Of a DNA stretch of 64,000 bases, positions 1-7,442 are shown in pieces. The notes under the pieces are model-generated. The model had not been told where the DNA came from. It worked only from the letters and a program-made list of their open reading frames with translations, and did not search any database. Position numbers and translations under genes: made by a program. Every line of letters begins with the position of its first letter. Within the stretch, counting starts at the first letter, position 1. This stretch comes from Bacteroidales bacterium (GTDB lineage: Bacteria > Bacteroidota > Bacteroidia > Bacteroidales > Bacteroidaceae): NCBI GenBank assembly GCA_015060905.1, contig SUXQ01000013.1:1-64000 (forward strand), given 5' to 3'.

Positions 1-90
1 ATATTCTTCTTTAAGGATTGTTGCAAGTTCGTTAACGTCTTTTACTGTCAAGTTAACCAATTCTTCTGCAAGAGCTTTCAAATCTGCCAT
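1..90 (-). CDS. rplL: 50S ribosomal protein L7/L12, N-terminal part
   Basis: Only the first 30 residues are in the window. They read [20 protein letters not shown] and onward, which matches the dimerising N-terminal helix region of L7/L12 that binds L10 at the ribosomal stalk. The ATG is at 88-90 on the minus strand, 44 nt after the rplJ stop, as in the usual rplJ-rplL order. The hinge and the factor-binding C-terminal domain lie beyond the left edge, as would rpoB/rpoC in the usual arrangement. Confidence 0.93.
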   Translation of the reverse strand, partial: MADLKALAEELVNLTVKDVNELATILKEEY

Positions 91-134
91 TTTCGTATAA
101 ATTTAGATTGTTTTTTACTAATAATAATTTTTGT

Positions 135-656
135 TTATCTTTCACTGAGTGTCTGAAGCACACCGTGAATGGTGTTACCACCTGATTGGAGAGCAGAAAC
201 AACGTTCTTGATGGGTGATTGCAGCAATGCAACAACCTCGGCAATAAGTTCGTTCTTGCTCTTGATGTGGATAAGAGCGTCAAGCTGATTAGCACCCACA
301 TAGAAGCTCTCCTCGGCATAAGCTGCCTTAAGCGCGGGGATTTCTGCCTTACCTGCAACGTCCTTGATCAATTTAGCGGGAACGTTTGCTGTATCACAAA
401 GCAAGAGAGCTGTAGTGCCTTTCAGACAAGGATACAAGGGTGAAAAATCTACCTCGGCAGCCTCGAGAGCCTTGTAGAGAAGAGTATTTTTCACAACAAG
501 CATCTTAACACCAGCCTTGAAACATTTAGCACGCATAGCGTTAGTGCTTGCTGAATCCATGGCTGTCACATCTACCAAATAGAAGTGTGCATATTCCTTT
601 ATTACCTCGCCAAGCTGGGCGATTACCTTAACTTTATTTTCCTTCTTCATATTCAA
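135..656 (-). CDS. rplJ: 50S ribosomal protein L10
   Basis: This 173-residue protein is the length expected for L10, the stalk base protein that anchors L7/L12 dimers on 23S rRNA. The N-terminal part contains the conserved stretch with VVKNTLLYKALE, and the C-terminal helix ends LQTLSER. It lies 5 nt downstream of rplA and just before rplL. In many bacteria L10 autoregulates the rplJ-rplL transcript; no leader structure was identified here. Identification rests on sequence and on the secE-nusG-rplK-rplA-rplJ-rplL order. Confidence 0.97.
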   Translation of the reverse strand: MNMKKENKVKVIAQLGEVIKEYAHFYLVDVTAMDSASTNAMRAKCFKAGVKMLVVKNTLLYKALEAAEVDFSPLYPCLKGTTALLLCDTANVPAKLIKDVAGKAEIPALKAAYAEESFYVGANQLDALIHIKSKNELIAEVVALLQSPIKNVVSALQSGGNTIHGVLQTLSER

Positions 657-661
657 ACAAA

Positions 662-1357
662 TTAAGCTTCGATGGTTTTAGGATCAATCTTGATTCCCTT
701 GCTCATCGTGGTTGAGAGGAATACACTTTTCACATAAGTACCTTTTGCTGTAGAAGGTTTCAGTTTGATGATTGTACTCATAAACTCCTTAACGTTGGCA
801 GTGATTGCCTCGGGAGCGAAAGAGATTTTACCGATAGAAGCGTGTACAATACCAGCTTTGTCTACCTTGAAATCAATCTTACCTTGTTTAACTTCTTTAA
901 CAGCTTTAGGAATATCCATAGTTACGGTACCACTTTTGGGGTTAGGCATCAATCCACGAGGACCGAGGACACGACCCAGGGCACCAATTTTACCCATGAT
1001 TGCAGGCTGTGTGATGATTACATCAACATCAGTCCAACCACCTTTGATCTTTTCGATATACTCATCGAGACCAACATAGTCGGCGCCAGCAGCTTTTGCA
1101 GCTTCCTCTACGTCGGGTGTACACAAACAGAGTACACGAACCACCTTTCCGGTACCGCTGGGAAGAGAAACAACGCCTCTTACCATCTGGTTAGCCTTTC
1201 TGGGGTCAACACCCAAGCGTACGTCAATATCCACCGATGCATCGAACTTTGTGAAAGTAATCTCTTTCAACAGTTCTACTGCCTCTGCAAGTGAATAGGA
1301 CTTGGCTGTCTCAACTTTAGCGGCTGCCAACTTTTGATTTTTAGTCAGTTTACCCAT
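662..1357 (-). CDS. rplA: 50S ribosomal protein L1
   Basis: The 231-residue product is full length for L1, the mobile L1-stalk protein that binds 23S rRNA and helps release deacylated tRNA. Recognisable L1 segments are [13 protein letters not shown], the [19 protein letters not shown] signature in the middle, and the C-terminal [17 protein letters not shown] stretch. It sits 14 nt after rplK and 5 nt before rplJ in the same operon. The start ATG follows an AT-rich stretch with no clear Shine-Dalgarno site, which is normal for this phylum. Confidence 0.98.
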   Translation of the reverse strand: MGKLTKNQKLAAAKVETAKSYSLAEAVELLKEITFTKFDASVDIDVRLGVDPRKANQMVRGVVSLPSGTGKVVRVLCLCTPDVEEAAKAAGADYVGLDEYIEKIKGGWTDVDVIITQPAIMGKIGALGRVLGPRGLMPNPKSGTVTMDIPKAVKEVKQGKIDFKVDKAGIVHASIGKISFAPEAITANVKEFMSTIIKLKPSTAKGTYVKSVFLSTTMSKGIKIDPKTIEA

Positions 1358-1371
1358 TCTAATTTAATTTT

Positions 1372-1815
1372 TTAATTGTTACCGGGAAAAGTTCCACTCA
1401 CACTGATACCCATACTTCTTGCTGTACCTGCAACCATTTTCATAGCCGCTTCTACAGTAAAGCAGTTAAGGTCTACAAGTTTGTCTTTTGCAATAGCCTC
1501 TACCTGCTCCCAAGTGATGGTTGCAACCTTACGGCGGTTAGGCTCGGCCGAACCACCCTTGATTTTAGCTGCCTCCATAAGCTGGATTGCCACAGGGGGA
1601 GTCTTAACGACAAAATCGAAAGACTTGTCTGCGTAGTAAGTAATGATAACAGGCAAAACTTTTCCGGCTTTATCCTGGGTTCTGGCATTAAACGCTTTGC
1701 AAAACTCCATGATATTAATACCCTTAGAACCCAACGCAGGGCCTACGGGAGGAGAGGGGTTTGCTGCGCCACCTTTAATCTGTAACTTGATAAGTCCAGC
1801 AACTTCTTTTGCCAT
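1372..1815 (-). CDS. rplK: 50S ribosomal protein L11
   Basis: This 147-residue protein matches L11. The N-terminal [19 protein letters not shown] segment is the proline-rich signature involved in thiostrepton sensitivity and GTPase-centre function, and the C-terminal rRNA-binding domain contains [12 protein letters not shown]11 binds the GTPase-associated region of 23S rRNA. It follows nusG by 53 nt and precedes rplA in the common nusG-rplK-rplA order. Confidence 0.98.
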   Translation of the reverse strand: MAKEVAGLIKLQIKGGAANPSPPVGPALGSKGINIMEFCKAFNARTQDKAGKVLPVIITYYADKSFDFVVKTPPVAIQLMEAAKIKGGSAEPNRRKVATITWEQVEAIAKDKLVDLNCFTVEAAMKMVAGTARSMGISVSGTFPGNN

Positions 1816-1868
1816 TTTAAAAAAATCTATAAATTAACAACTGTTTCGGATGATGTGTGGAAGCCGCA

Positions 1869-2417
1869 TCATTCCTTTATGACTTGCGTAAATCCTAACT
1901 CTACAGGCGTGCTTCGACCAAAGATTTTCACGGTTACCTTCAGTTTCTTTCTTTCGACATTAACTTCTTCGATAACACCATTAAAACCGGTAAATGGACC
2001 GAAATTCACTTTTACTGTTTCGCCTACAGTATATTCCAAAGAATTATCCTCTTCTGTTTCCTGCAGAACATCCACAGTACCAAGAATACGATTAATCTCT
2101 GACTGGCGGATAGGAGTCGGAGACTCTGTTCCACCCAAAAAGCCTAAGACATTAGGAGTATTACGTAACATGTAGGGTATTTCACCTACCAATTTTGCTT
2201 CAACTAATACATAGCCGGGAAGGCAGTTTCTCTCTTTTACGACACGCTTGCCGTTGCGCACCTGAACAGTCTTTTCTGTAGGGATAAGCACTTGAGAGAT
2301 ATACTCGCTCAAATTATGGAGTTTAACATCAGTATCTATATACTCCTTAACTTTAGCTTCCTTACCGCTAACAGCACGCAAAACGTACCATTGAAATACT
2401 TTCTCTTGCTCAGCCAT
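1869..2417 (-). CDS. nusG: Transcription termination/antitermination factor NusG
   Basis: The 182-residue protein has the NusG N-terminal domain (WYVLRAVSGKEAKVKEYI near residues 10-27, and a central LPGYVLVEAKL) and a C-terminal KOW domain around residues 125-180 (VGETVKVNFGPFTGFNGVIEEV). NusG rides on RNA polymerase, supports processive transcription and couples to ribosomes or Rho. It lies 10 nt downstream of secE. The start MAEQEKVFQWYVL gives the standard family length. Confidence 0.97.
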   Translation of the reverse strand: MAEQEKVFQWYVLRAVSGKEAKVKEYIDTDVKLHNLSEYISQVLIPTEKTVQVRNGKRVVKERNCLPGYVLVEAKLVGEIPYMLRNTPNVLGFLGGTESPTPIRQSEINRILGTVDVLQETEEDNSLEYTVGETVKVNFGPFTGFNGVIEEVNVERKKLKVTVKIFGRSTPVELGFTQVIKE

Positions 2418-2427
2418 CTCTTTTCAA

Positions 2428-2622
2428 TTAAAACAACGAATAAGCCACTTCCATGATAAACTGGAACACAGCATCCATCGCGAAGACAACCAAAGCAATT
2501 AACAAAGATGCATATAAGACAAGAAAAGCTTGACTTGTCAGCTGTTTGGCTGTCGGCCAAGTAGTCTTATGCACAAGTTCACTGTAAGAGTCCTTACAAT
2601 ATTGAGCGAATCGATTAAGCAT
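2428..2622 (-). CDS. secE: Preprotein translocase subunit SecE
   Basis: This is a 64-residue protein with one predicted transmembrane helix (about residues 31-58, FLVLYASLLIALVVFAMDAV) after a short amphipathic cytoplasmic segment containing SELVHKTTWPT. It is the short single-span SecE common in bacteria, which clamps SecY in the Sec translocon. The frame stays open upstream into tRNA-Trp, but the first ATG after the tRNA (2622) gives the family length and is chosen. The tRNA-Trp/secE/nusG order is typical. Confidence 0.95.
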   Translation of the reverse strand: MLNRFAQYCKDSYSELVHKTTWPTAKQLTSQAFLVLYASLLIALVVFAMDAVFQFIMEVAYSLF

Positions 2623-2639
2623 AATTTTATATTTTAAAG

Positions 2640-2712
2640 CACGGGAAGAGAGGCTCGAACTCCCGACACCTGGTTTTGGAGACCAGTGCTCTACCAACTG
2701 AGCTATTCCCGT
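2640..2712 (-). tRNA. trpT: tRNA-Trp (anticodon CCA)
   Basis: On the minus strand a complete cloverleaf is visible. The 7-bp acceptor stem is ACGGGAA/TTCCCGT, the D arm is GCTC/GAGC, the anticodon loop CTCCAAA carries CCA, and the T arm contains GTTCGAGCC. No CCA end is encoded. It lies between tuf and secE, so it is probably cut out of the same transcript. Confidence 0.97.
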
Positions 2713-2749
2713 ATATTTATCAACCCCTTATTCAGAGGTTGATAAATAT
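2713..2749 (-). other. 13-bp hairpin between tuf and tRNA-Trp
   Basis: ATATTTATCAACC (2713-2725) pairs perfectly with GGTTGATAAATAT (2737-2749) across an 11-nt loop, ending exactly at the 5' base of tRNA-Trp. On the minus strand it follows the tuf stop by 13 nt. There is no U-tract after it because the tRNA begins at once. It therefore looks more like an RNA-processing or stability element at the 3' end of tuf mRNA than a plain terminator, though partial attenuation is possible. Confidence 0.6.
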
Positions 2750-2762
2750 CTTATGAATTTTA

Positions 2763-3947
2763 TTATTCAATTACCTTTGTAATCTGACCGGCACCTACTG
2801 TACGACCACCCTCACGGATAGCGAAAGTAAGACCTTCGTTCAATGCTACGGGGTAGATCAATTCTACTGTGATTGACAAGCTATCACCGGGCATTACCAT
2901 CTCAACGTCTGCGGGGAGAGTAATCTCACCTGTACAGTCCATTGTACGGAGGTAGAACTGGGGACGATATTTGTTACGGAATGATGTGTGACGACCACCC
3001 TCTTCTTTCTTCAAGATATAAACTGAAGCCTCGAATTTAGAATAAGGTTTAATCTGTCCGGGGTGGCAAAGCACCATACCACGTTTGATCTCATTCTTAT
3101 CTACACCGCGGAGCAAAAGACCTACGTTGTCACCAGCCTCACCAAGATCGAGGAGCTTACGGAACATCTCAACGCCTGTTACTACAGTTTTCTTATTCTC
3201 GCCAAGACCAAGAATCTCAACCTCGTCACCTACCTTAACAACACCAGCCTCGATACGACCTGTTGCCACAGTACCACGACCTGTGATAGAGAATACGTCC
3301 TCAACGGGCATCAAGAAGGGTTTATCAATATCGCGGGGAGGCAGGGGAATCCATGTATCACATGCTTCCATCAACTCCATTACTTTCTCTTCCCACTCAG
3401 CAACACCGTTCAATGCGCCAAGAGCAGAACCGCGGATAATAGGAGTATTGTCGCCGTCGAAGTTGTAGAATGAAAGAAGCTCACGCATCTCCATCTCAAC
3501 GAGCTCGAGCATCTCTTCATCATCAACAACGTCACACTTGTTCAAGAATACAACAAGACGGGGAACGTTCACCTGACGAGCAAGAAGGATGTGCTCACGT
3601 GTCTGAGGCATAGGACCGTCAGTTGCAGCACAAACGATGATAGCACCGTCCATCTGAGCAGCACCGGTTACCATGTTCTTAACGTAGTCGGCGTGACCCG
3701 GACAGTCTACGTGTGCATAGTGACGGTTAGCTGTCTGATACTCTACGTGAGCTGTATTAATTGTAATACCACGCTCTTTCTCCTCGGGAGCATTGTCAAT
3801 TGAATCGAATGAACGCAACTCTGAAAGACCTCTGCTGGCCAACACTGTTGTGATAGCTGCAGTAAGAGTTGTCTTACCGTGGTCTACGTGACCAATAGTA
3901 CCAATGTTTACGTGAGGTTTAGAACGCTCAAATTTTTCTTTTGCCAT
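2763..3947 (-). CDS. tuf: Translation elongation factor Tu
   Basis: The 394-residue protein is the standard EF-Tu length. It has the G1 loop GHVDHGKT (residues 19-26), the DCPGHADY G3 box, NKCD as G4, and domains 2 and 3 ending [16 protein letters not shown]-Tu delivers aminoacyl-tRNA to the ribosomal A site. It sits between tRNA-Thr(GGT) upstream and tRNA-Trp downstream, all minus strand, so it probably belongs to the same transcript as the four-tRNA cluster and secE-nusG-rpl genes. Confidence 0.99.
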   Translation of the reverse strand: MAKEKFERSKPHVNIGTIGHVDHGKTTLTAAITTVLASRGLSELRSFDSIDNAPEEKERGITINTAHVEYQTANRHYAHVDCPGHADYVKNMVTGAAQMDGAIIVCAATDGPMPQTREHILLARQVNVPRLVVFLNKCDVVDDEEMLELVEMEMRELLSFYNFDGDNTPIIRGSALGALNGVAEWEEKVMELMEACDTWIPLPPRDIDKPFLMPVEDVFSITGRGTVATGRIEAGVVKVGDEVEILGLGENKKTVVTGVEMFRKLLDLGEAGDNVGLLLRGVDKNEIKRGMVLCHPGQIKPYSKFEASVYILKKEEGGRHTSFRNKYRPQFYLRTMDCTGEITLPADVEMVMPGDSLSITVELIYPVALNEGLTFAIREGGRTVGAGQITKVIE

Positions 3948-4026
3948 AGTTCTTTTTCTCTTTAATTAATATATTTACCAATGTATTTCTTACGTTTATA
4001 GACAACAATAGTCACTCCCTTTCAAG

Positions 4027-4098
<72 letters not shown>

Positions 4099-4108
4099 GT
4101 TGAAAAAG

Positions 4109-4181
4109 AGCGGAAGACGGGACTCAAACCCGCGACCCTCAGCTTGGAAGGCTAATGCTCTATCAACTGAGCTACTTCCGC
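4109..4181 (-). tRNA. glyT: tRNA-Gly (anticodon TCC)
   Basis: The minus strand gives acceptor stem GCGGAAG/CTTCCGC, D arm GCTC/GAGC, anticodon stem TTAGC/GCTGA with loop CTTCCAA carrying TCC, and T arm GCGGG/CCCGT with TTTGAGT. It is 10 nt upstream of tRNA-Thr(GGT). CCA is not encoded. Confidence 0.96.
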
Positions 4182-4279
4182 AAAACGTTTGCACAAAAAG
4201 TTTGCAAACGAACTTTGACACCTCTCCCTTCAACAAGGAGAACATCATGGCTAGTTTGCATTCTCTTTTTCAACTGCTG

Positions 4280-4362
4280 TGGGCAAAGATGGATTCGAAC
4301 CACCGAAGGCGAAAGCCAGCAGATTTACAGTCTGCCCCATTTGGCCACTCTGGAATTTGCCC
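4280..4362 (-). tRNA. tyrT: tRNA-Tyr (anticodon GTA)
   Basis: This 83-nt class II tRNA on the minus strand has acceptor stem GGGCAAA/TTTGCCC, anticodon arm GCAGA/TCTGC with loop CTGTAAA carrying GTA, a long variable arm (TGGCTTTCGCCT region), and T arm with GTTCGAATCC. The long variable arm and the GTA anticodon identify tRNA-Tyr. Confidence 0.96.
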
Positions 4363-4424
4363 TTTTCACTATTTCAGAAAACGCATTTGCGATCGCCTTA
4401 AGAAAACCGCTTGTTTCAATTTCG

Positions 4425-4498
4425 AGCCTCTTGTCGGATTCGAACCAACGACCCCGAGATTACAAATCACGTGCTCTGGCCAACTGAGCTAAAGAGGC
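4425..4498 (-). tRNA. thrU: tRNA-Thr (anticodon TGT)
   Basis: The minus strand has acceptor stem GCCTCTT/AAGAGGC, D arm GCTC/GAGC, anticodon loop TTTGTAA carrying TGT, and T arm GTTGG/CCGAC with TTCGAAT. The middle pair of the anticodon stem (CGTGA/TCTCG) is a T-T mismatch and the rest pairs well. It is the first gene after the operon promoter, with its 5' end 46 nt from the -7 box. Confidence 0.94.
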
Positions 4499-4543
4499 GT
4501 CGAAATTTTCACTTGAACTTTAGTTGTTTCCCTAAAGCGATTG

Positions 4544-4574
4544 CAAATGTACGGCTTTTTTTTTTACTACCAAA
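4544..4574 (-). promoter_or_regulatory. Bacteroidales-type promoter of the tRNA-tuf-secE-rpl operon
   Basis: Read on the minus strand, TTTG (4574-4571), a 19-nt spacer and TACATTTG (4551-4544) match the Bacteroidota sigma-A consensus TTTG-N19-21-TAnnTTTG exactly. The element lies between the hpf stop (4593) and tRNA-Thr(TGT). It is inferred to drive the downstream translation operon. Confidence 0.75.
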
Positions 4575-4592
4575 CTTTTTCGGACTTTTTTT

Positions 4593-4892
4593 CTACTTTT
4601 TGCTCATTTTTTCTTTATTTTTCTCGATTTTCACCTTTAAAGCGTCGATACAATCGAGCAAAGCGTCCTCAAATTTGTCGGAAACCTTTGAAACAAACAT
4701 GTCGCTTCCGGCGCCGGCAAGACTTAAACTTACCTCTTTATTCATTGAAGTTTCGGGCTTGATAAGTTTCATTGTCACATCCAGCGTCGTCGCTTCCTCG
4801 AACAATTTCTCGAGTTTTGAAACTTTTTTCTCTACAAACTCCTGCAACTGCTGCGATGCATCGAAATGCACAGCTTGAATTCTTGTTATCAT
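4593..4892 (-). CDS. hpf: Ribosome hibernation-promoting factor, short form
   Basis: The 99-residue protein has the HPF/YfiA fold pattern, beginning MITRIQAVHFDASQQLQEFVEKK, with a basic segment before a lysine-rich tail. The family binds the 30S subunit near the decoding centre and inactivates ribosomes in starvation. The length shows the short form without the C-terminal dimerisation domain of long HPF. It lies 23 nt downstream of the Xer recombinase gene and may be cotranscribed with it. The lysine-rich end is encoded by an A/T-rich tract. Confidence 0.92.
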   Translation of the reverse strand: MITRIQAVHFDASQQLQEFVEKKVSKLEKLFEEATTLDVTMKLIKPETSMNKEVSLSLAGAGSDMFVSKVSDKFEDALLDCIDALKVKIEKNKEKMSKK

Positions 4893-4915
4893 AATATATC
4901 CTCCTATAATTTTTA

Positions 4916-5797
4916 TTAAGCCCGTGGATGAGCTTTTCTATATACTTTTTTTAGTTCTTCAAATGTCACATGGGTATAAATTTCGGTCGTCGCCAATTTT
5001 TCGTGCCCGAGAAGTTCTTTTACAACTCCAAGCTCGGCACCATTGTTCAGCATCACCGTCGCAAAAGTATGCCGCAGTGTATGCGGACTTTTTCTTTTAA
5101 CAGAGGTAACGCGCGCGAGCTGTTTGCGCACCATGCAATAGACCTGAGACACAGATATTCGACGGCCGCGACTCGAAACAAAAAACGCATCCTCGCCTAT
5201 AAGTGCAACATCTGCACGAAATTTGAGATACTCGACAAAAGCATTTTTCAGATTCTCGCCAAAAGGAATTATGCGTTCTTTATTGCGTTTACCACGCACT
5301 TTCACCTGTTTTTCAATAAAATCTACATCAGAAACATTCAATCCGCACAATTCGGAAAGGCGCAAGCCCAGCTCATAAAAAGCCGAAATTATAGCTTTAT
5401 TTCTTATTGTAAGAAAATCGTCACCCAAGAGTGTCACATCATATAACTCCTCAACATCCTCTTCTTTCACGAAAGATGGCAACAATTTTCGTTTTTTGGG
5501 AGCGCGCACCCCATCGACAGGATTAGCCGCAATATGCCCGGCAGCCTTCATATACGAAAAAAAGGCACGCAGCGAACTCAGTTTTCTGCAAACAGAGCTT
5601 ACCGCACAACCTTTATCCATTAATTCCGCCACCCAGCAACGCACAAGATCAGCATCACTATCGACCAACTGCAACGCATCATCAACATTTGCAAGATATT
5701 CCGCATACAGCCTTAAGTCTGTCTCATAAGCCTTTAGCGTATGAGGCGAACACCCGCGTTCCACTCTGAGATATGTTACAAATGCCCCTATAAACAT
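4916..5797 (-). CDS. Tyrosine site-specific recombinase, XerC/XerD family
   Basis: The 293-residue protein has the usual Xer length. An N-terminal SAM-like core-binding domain (about 1-95) is followed by the catalytic domain, in which all active-site residues are visible: Arg146 (LGLRLSEL), Lys170, His239 and Arg242 (HTLRHTF), His265 (LLGHEKL) and nucleophile Tyr274. Xer recombinases resolve chromosome dimers at dif. No integrase-like extra domain or flanking att repeats are seen, and the neighbours hpf and rpsU are core genes. A housekeeping XerC/D is therefore more likely than a mobile integrase. Which of C or D it is cannot be decided. Confidence 0.93.
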   Translation of the reverse strand: MFIGAFVTYLRVERGCSPHTLKAYETDLRLYAEYLANVDDALQLVDSDADLVRCWVAELMDKGCAVSSVCRKLSSLRAFFSYMKAAGHIAANPVDGVRAPKKRKLLPSFVKEEDVEELYDVTLLGDDFLTIRNKAIISAFYELGLRLSELCGLNVSDVDFIEKQVKVRGKRNKERIIPFGENLKNAFVEYLKFRADVALIGEDAFFVSSRGRRISVSQVYCMVRKQLARVTSVKRKSPHTLRHTFATVMLNNGAELGVVKELLGHEKLATTEIYTHVTFEELKKVYRKAHPRA

Positions 5798-5798
5798 A

Positions 5799-5833
5799 AT
5801 TCGTTGCCGAAAGAATTACTTTCAGCAACGAAT
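5799..5833 (-). other. Interrupted 14-bp hairpin abutting the Xer start codon
   Basis: ATTCGTTGC-c-GAAAG (5799-5813) pairs with CTTTC-a-GCAACGAAT (5819-5833), giving 9 plus 5 bp with one internal mismatch. On the minus strand it ends one base before the xer ATG at 5797 and starts about 40 nt after the rpsU stop. It could be the rpsU transcription end or a structure limiting translation of the recombinase. Confidence 0.55.
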
Positions 5834-5875
5834 ATATAGCTTATTAATTAAAAATGCAAGAAAAAATCAAAGATT

Positions 5876-6067
5876 TTATTCTTCTGCATCACGCATGCGC
5901 TGTACATAAACAGCATGCTCTCTCTGAAGTCTTTTAACTACAGAAGGTTTGTCAAACTGCTGACGGGCGCGCAATTCTTTTACAACACCGGTCTTTTCAA
6001 ATTTTCTCTTGAATTTTTTGAGAGCTTTTTCAATATTCTCACCCTCTTTAACAGGTACAACTATCAT
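5876..6067 (-). CDS. rpsU: 30S ribosomal protein S21
   Basis: This 63-residue, strongly basic protein has the S21 pattern MIVVPVKEGENIEKALKKFK followed by KRKFEKTGVVKELRAR. S21 joins late in 30S assembly next to the anti-Shine-Dalgarno region of 16S rRNA; in Bacteroidota this region is of interest because the anti-SD is sequestered. It has its own promoter at 6125-6155. Confidence 0.97.
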   Translation of the reverse strand: MIVVPVKEGENIEKALKKFKRKFEKTGVVKELRARQQFDKPSVVKRLQREHAVYVQRMRDAEE

Positions 6068-6124
6068 TTCCTATTATATTATTAAATTTATATTATCTTC
6101 TTAACTTCTGTGCGAAATGCGGCG

Positions 6125-6155
6125 CAAAAATACTCACAAAATTCCTATCTACAAA
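6125..6155 (-). promoter_or_regulatory. Bacteroidales-type promoter of rpsU
   Basis: On the minus strand, TTTG (6155-6152), a 19-nt spacer and TATTTTTG (6132-6125) fit TTTG-N19-TAnnTTTG exactly. The -7 box is 57 nt upstream of the rpsU ATG. Confidence 0.72.
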
Positions 6156-6172
6156 ACTTTTACGATTATTTT

Positions 6173-6214
6173 TAAAAAAAAAGTGCAGAGAACCGCCAAA
6201 AGCAGCCCTCTGCA
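6173..6214 (-). terminator. Probable terminator of mdh
   Basis: TGCAGAG (6208-6214 on the complementary reading) and CTCTGCA (6184-6190) form a 7-bp stem around a 17-nt loop. On the minus strand the stem is followed by a run of nine T residues after a short CAC-type joint (6183-6173). It lies 24 nt after the mdh stop, a normal position for a Rho-independent terminator, although the stem is short. Confidence 0.5.
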
Positions 6215-6237
6215 ACATATTTTACCTGCAAAATCTA

Positions 6238-7230
6238 TTAGAGATTGGGGTTGATGCTGTTCCACTCTGAAACTGCGGGAACAATGTTCAATGTAACAAG
6301 TTCGTCACGCATTTTGCAAAGATGCTCATAGCTTGCATCCAATTTTGCAATTTCCTCGGGTGTACCGACAGGCATCTTATACGAGCAACCGTTTGCATCG
6401 AGAACTGTATCCATAGCCATCATAATGTGGTTATACTTCTCGTTTGAAACGTATGTACCTGCGGGGTAACGGAATTTCTCACCGCCCATAACCGAACGAA
6501 TCATCTCAACCGAGAGATAAGAGGGGCTCTGGAACGAAGAACGGCCACGAAGTTTGATGATAGCCGCACCACCCTGAGTAACATCTTTCTTCATCTGCTC
6601 CCACTCCTCTTCGGGGAACTCTACAGTACCGATAATATCAGTCAAAGGCTTACCGGCAATTTTCACAGCACTGCCAAACACAGCCATCTGCTCACCGTGA
6701 CCACCGTATGTAGCGCAACCTGTAACCTCATTCTGCATTACACCGAATTTCTTAGCCAATGCGCTCTGCAAACGCGTAGAGTCAAGACCTGCGAGTGTTG
6801 TCACCTGTCCGGGTTTCAAGCCTGAATAAAGCAATGTAACCAATCCTGTCAAGTCAGCAGGGTTGAAGATAATAACAACGTGCTTAACATCGGGGCAATA
6901 TGTCTTGATATTTTTACCAAGCTCCTCGGCAATTTTACAGTTACCCGCAAGAAGATCCTCACGTGTCATTCCCTCTTTACGGGGAGCACCACCTGAAGAA
7001 ATAATATACTTTGCATCTTTAAAAGCCTCGGCAACATCGGTTGTTGCTGTAATATTCACTTCGTCGAAACCGCTCTGACGCATCTCCTCGGCAACGCCTT
7101 CGGGAGAGAATACATCATAAAGACAAAGGTTGGTTGTCAAGCCCATCATCAAGGCAGACTGAGCCATGTTAGAGCCAATCATTCCGGCAGCGCCGACAAT
7201 CACCAATTTTTCATTTGTAAGAAACTGCAT
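6238..7230 (-). CDS. mdh: Malate dehydrogenase
   Basis: The 330-residue protein is an LDH/MDH-superfamily enzyme. The NAD-binding loop is GAAGMIGSN (residues 13-21), an IIFNPADLTGLV stretch lies in the middle, the substrate-binding arginine segment is GLDSTRLQSALA, and the catalytic histidine is in CATYGGHGEQM. It interconverts malate and oxaloacetate. In Bacteroidales this feeds the reductive branch from oxaloacetate to fumarate and succinate. It is transcribed alone, with a terminator-like hairpin after it. The alternative of lactate dehydrogenase is less likely given the close match to the Bacteroidales MDH type. Confidence 0.9.
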   Translation of the reverse strand: MQFLTNEKLVIVGAAGMIGSNMAQSALMMGLTTNLCLYDVFSPEGVAEEMRQSGFDEVNITATTDVAEAFKDAKYIISSGGAPRKEGMTREDLLAGNCKIAEELGKNIKTYCPDVKHVVIIFNPADLTGLVTLLYSGLKPGQVTTLAGLDSTRLQSALAKKFGVMQNEVTGCATYGGHGEQMAVFGSAVKIAGKPLTDIIGTVEFPEEEWEQMKKDVTQGGAAIIKLRGRSSFQSPSYLSVEMIRSVMGGEKFRYPAGTYVSNEKYNHIMMAMDTVLDANGCSYKMPVGTPEEIAKLDASYEHLCKMRDELVTLNIVPAVSEWNSINPNL

Positions 7231-7271
7231 ATTATTCTATTATTTAAAGGTTTAATAAATTTTATTCACGT

Positions 7272-7300
7272 TTATGTTGCAAAGACAGTGCCAATGAGTG
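7272..7300 (-). promoter_or_regulatory. Possible mdh promoter segment (promoter-repeat family)
   Basis: The stretch GTTGCAAAGACAGTGCCAAT resembles the yicC modules at 30.7-30.9 kb. On the minus strand it gives TGTCTTTG as a near-consensus -7 box (7287-7280), 50 nt before the mdh ATG. No clear TTTG is found at the expected -33 distance, so the call is weak. Confidence 0.35.
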
Positions 7301-7356
7301 TTGAATGTTTATTTTCAACGCAGGCAAATGCCTTTTTTGCAAATTCTGTTTGCAAA

Positions 7357-7392
7357 GTTAATAATATTCTGCAAATGAAGCATATTATTAAC
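7357..7392. repeat. 11-bp inverted repeat between waaA and mdh
   Basis: GTTAATAATAT (7357-7367) and ATATTATTAAC (7382-7392) form a perfect inverted repeat around a 14-nt loop. It lies 51 nt after the waaA stop and 127 nt before the mdh start on the minus strand. It could be an AT-rich terminator-like hairpin of waaA or a binding site. No T-tract follows. Confidence 0.45.
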
Positions 7393-7442
7393 AATGTTTA
7401 TTAGGTGCATTTTACTTTTGCAAGCACATTTGGCAACGTTGT

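Noticed and set aside
2623-2697. N-terminal extension of secE into tRNA-Trp
   Set aside because: The extra residues are encoded by the tRNA gene itself. The ATG at 2622 gives the normal 64-residue SecE.
4186-4210. CGTTTGCA/TGCAAACG inverted repeat between tRNA-Gly and tRNA-Tyr
   Set aside because: An 8-bp stem between tRNA genes is probably a processing spacer. It has no T-tract and no clear promoter overlap.
4916-5797. Tyrosine recombinase as a mobile-element integrase
   Set aside because: Length and position between hpf and rpsU are those of a housekeeping Xer. The tRNAs nearby show no truncated duplicates or att repeats.
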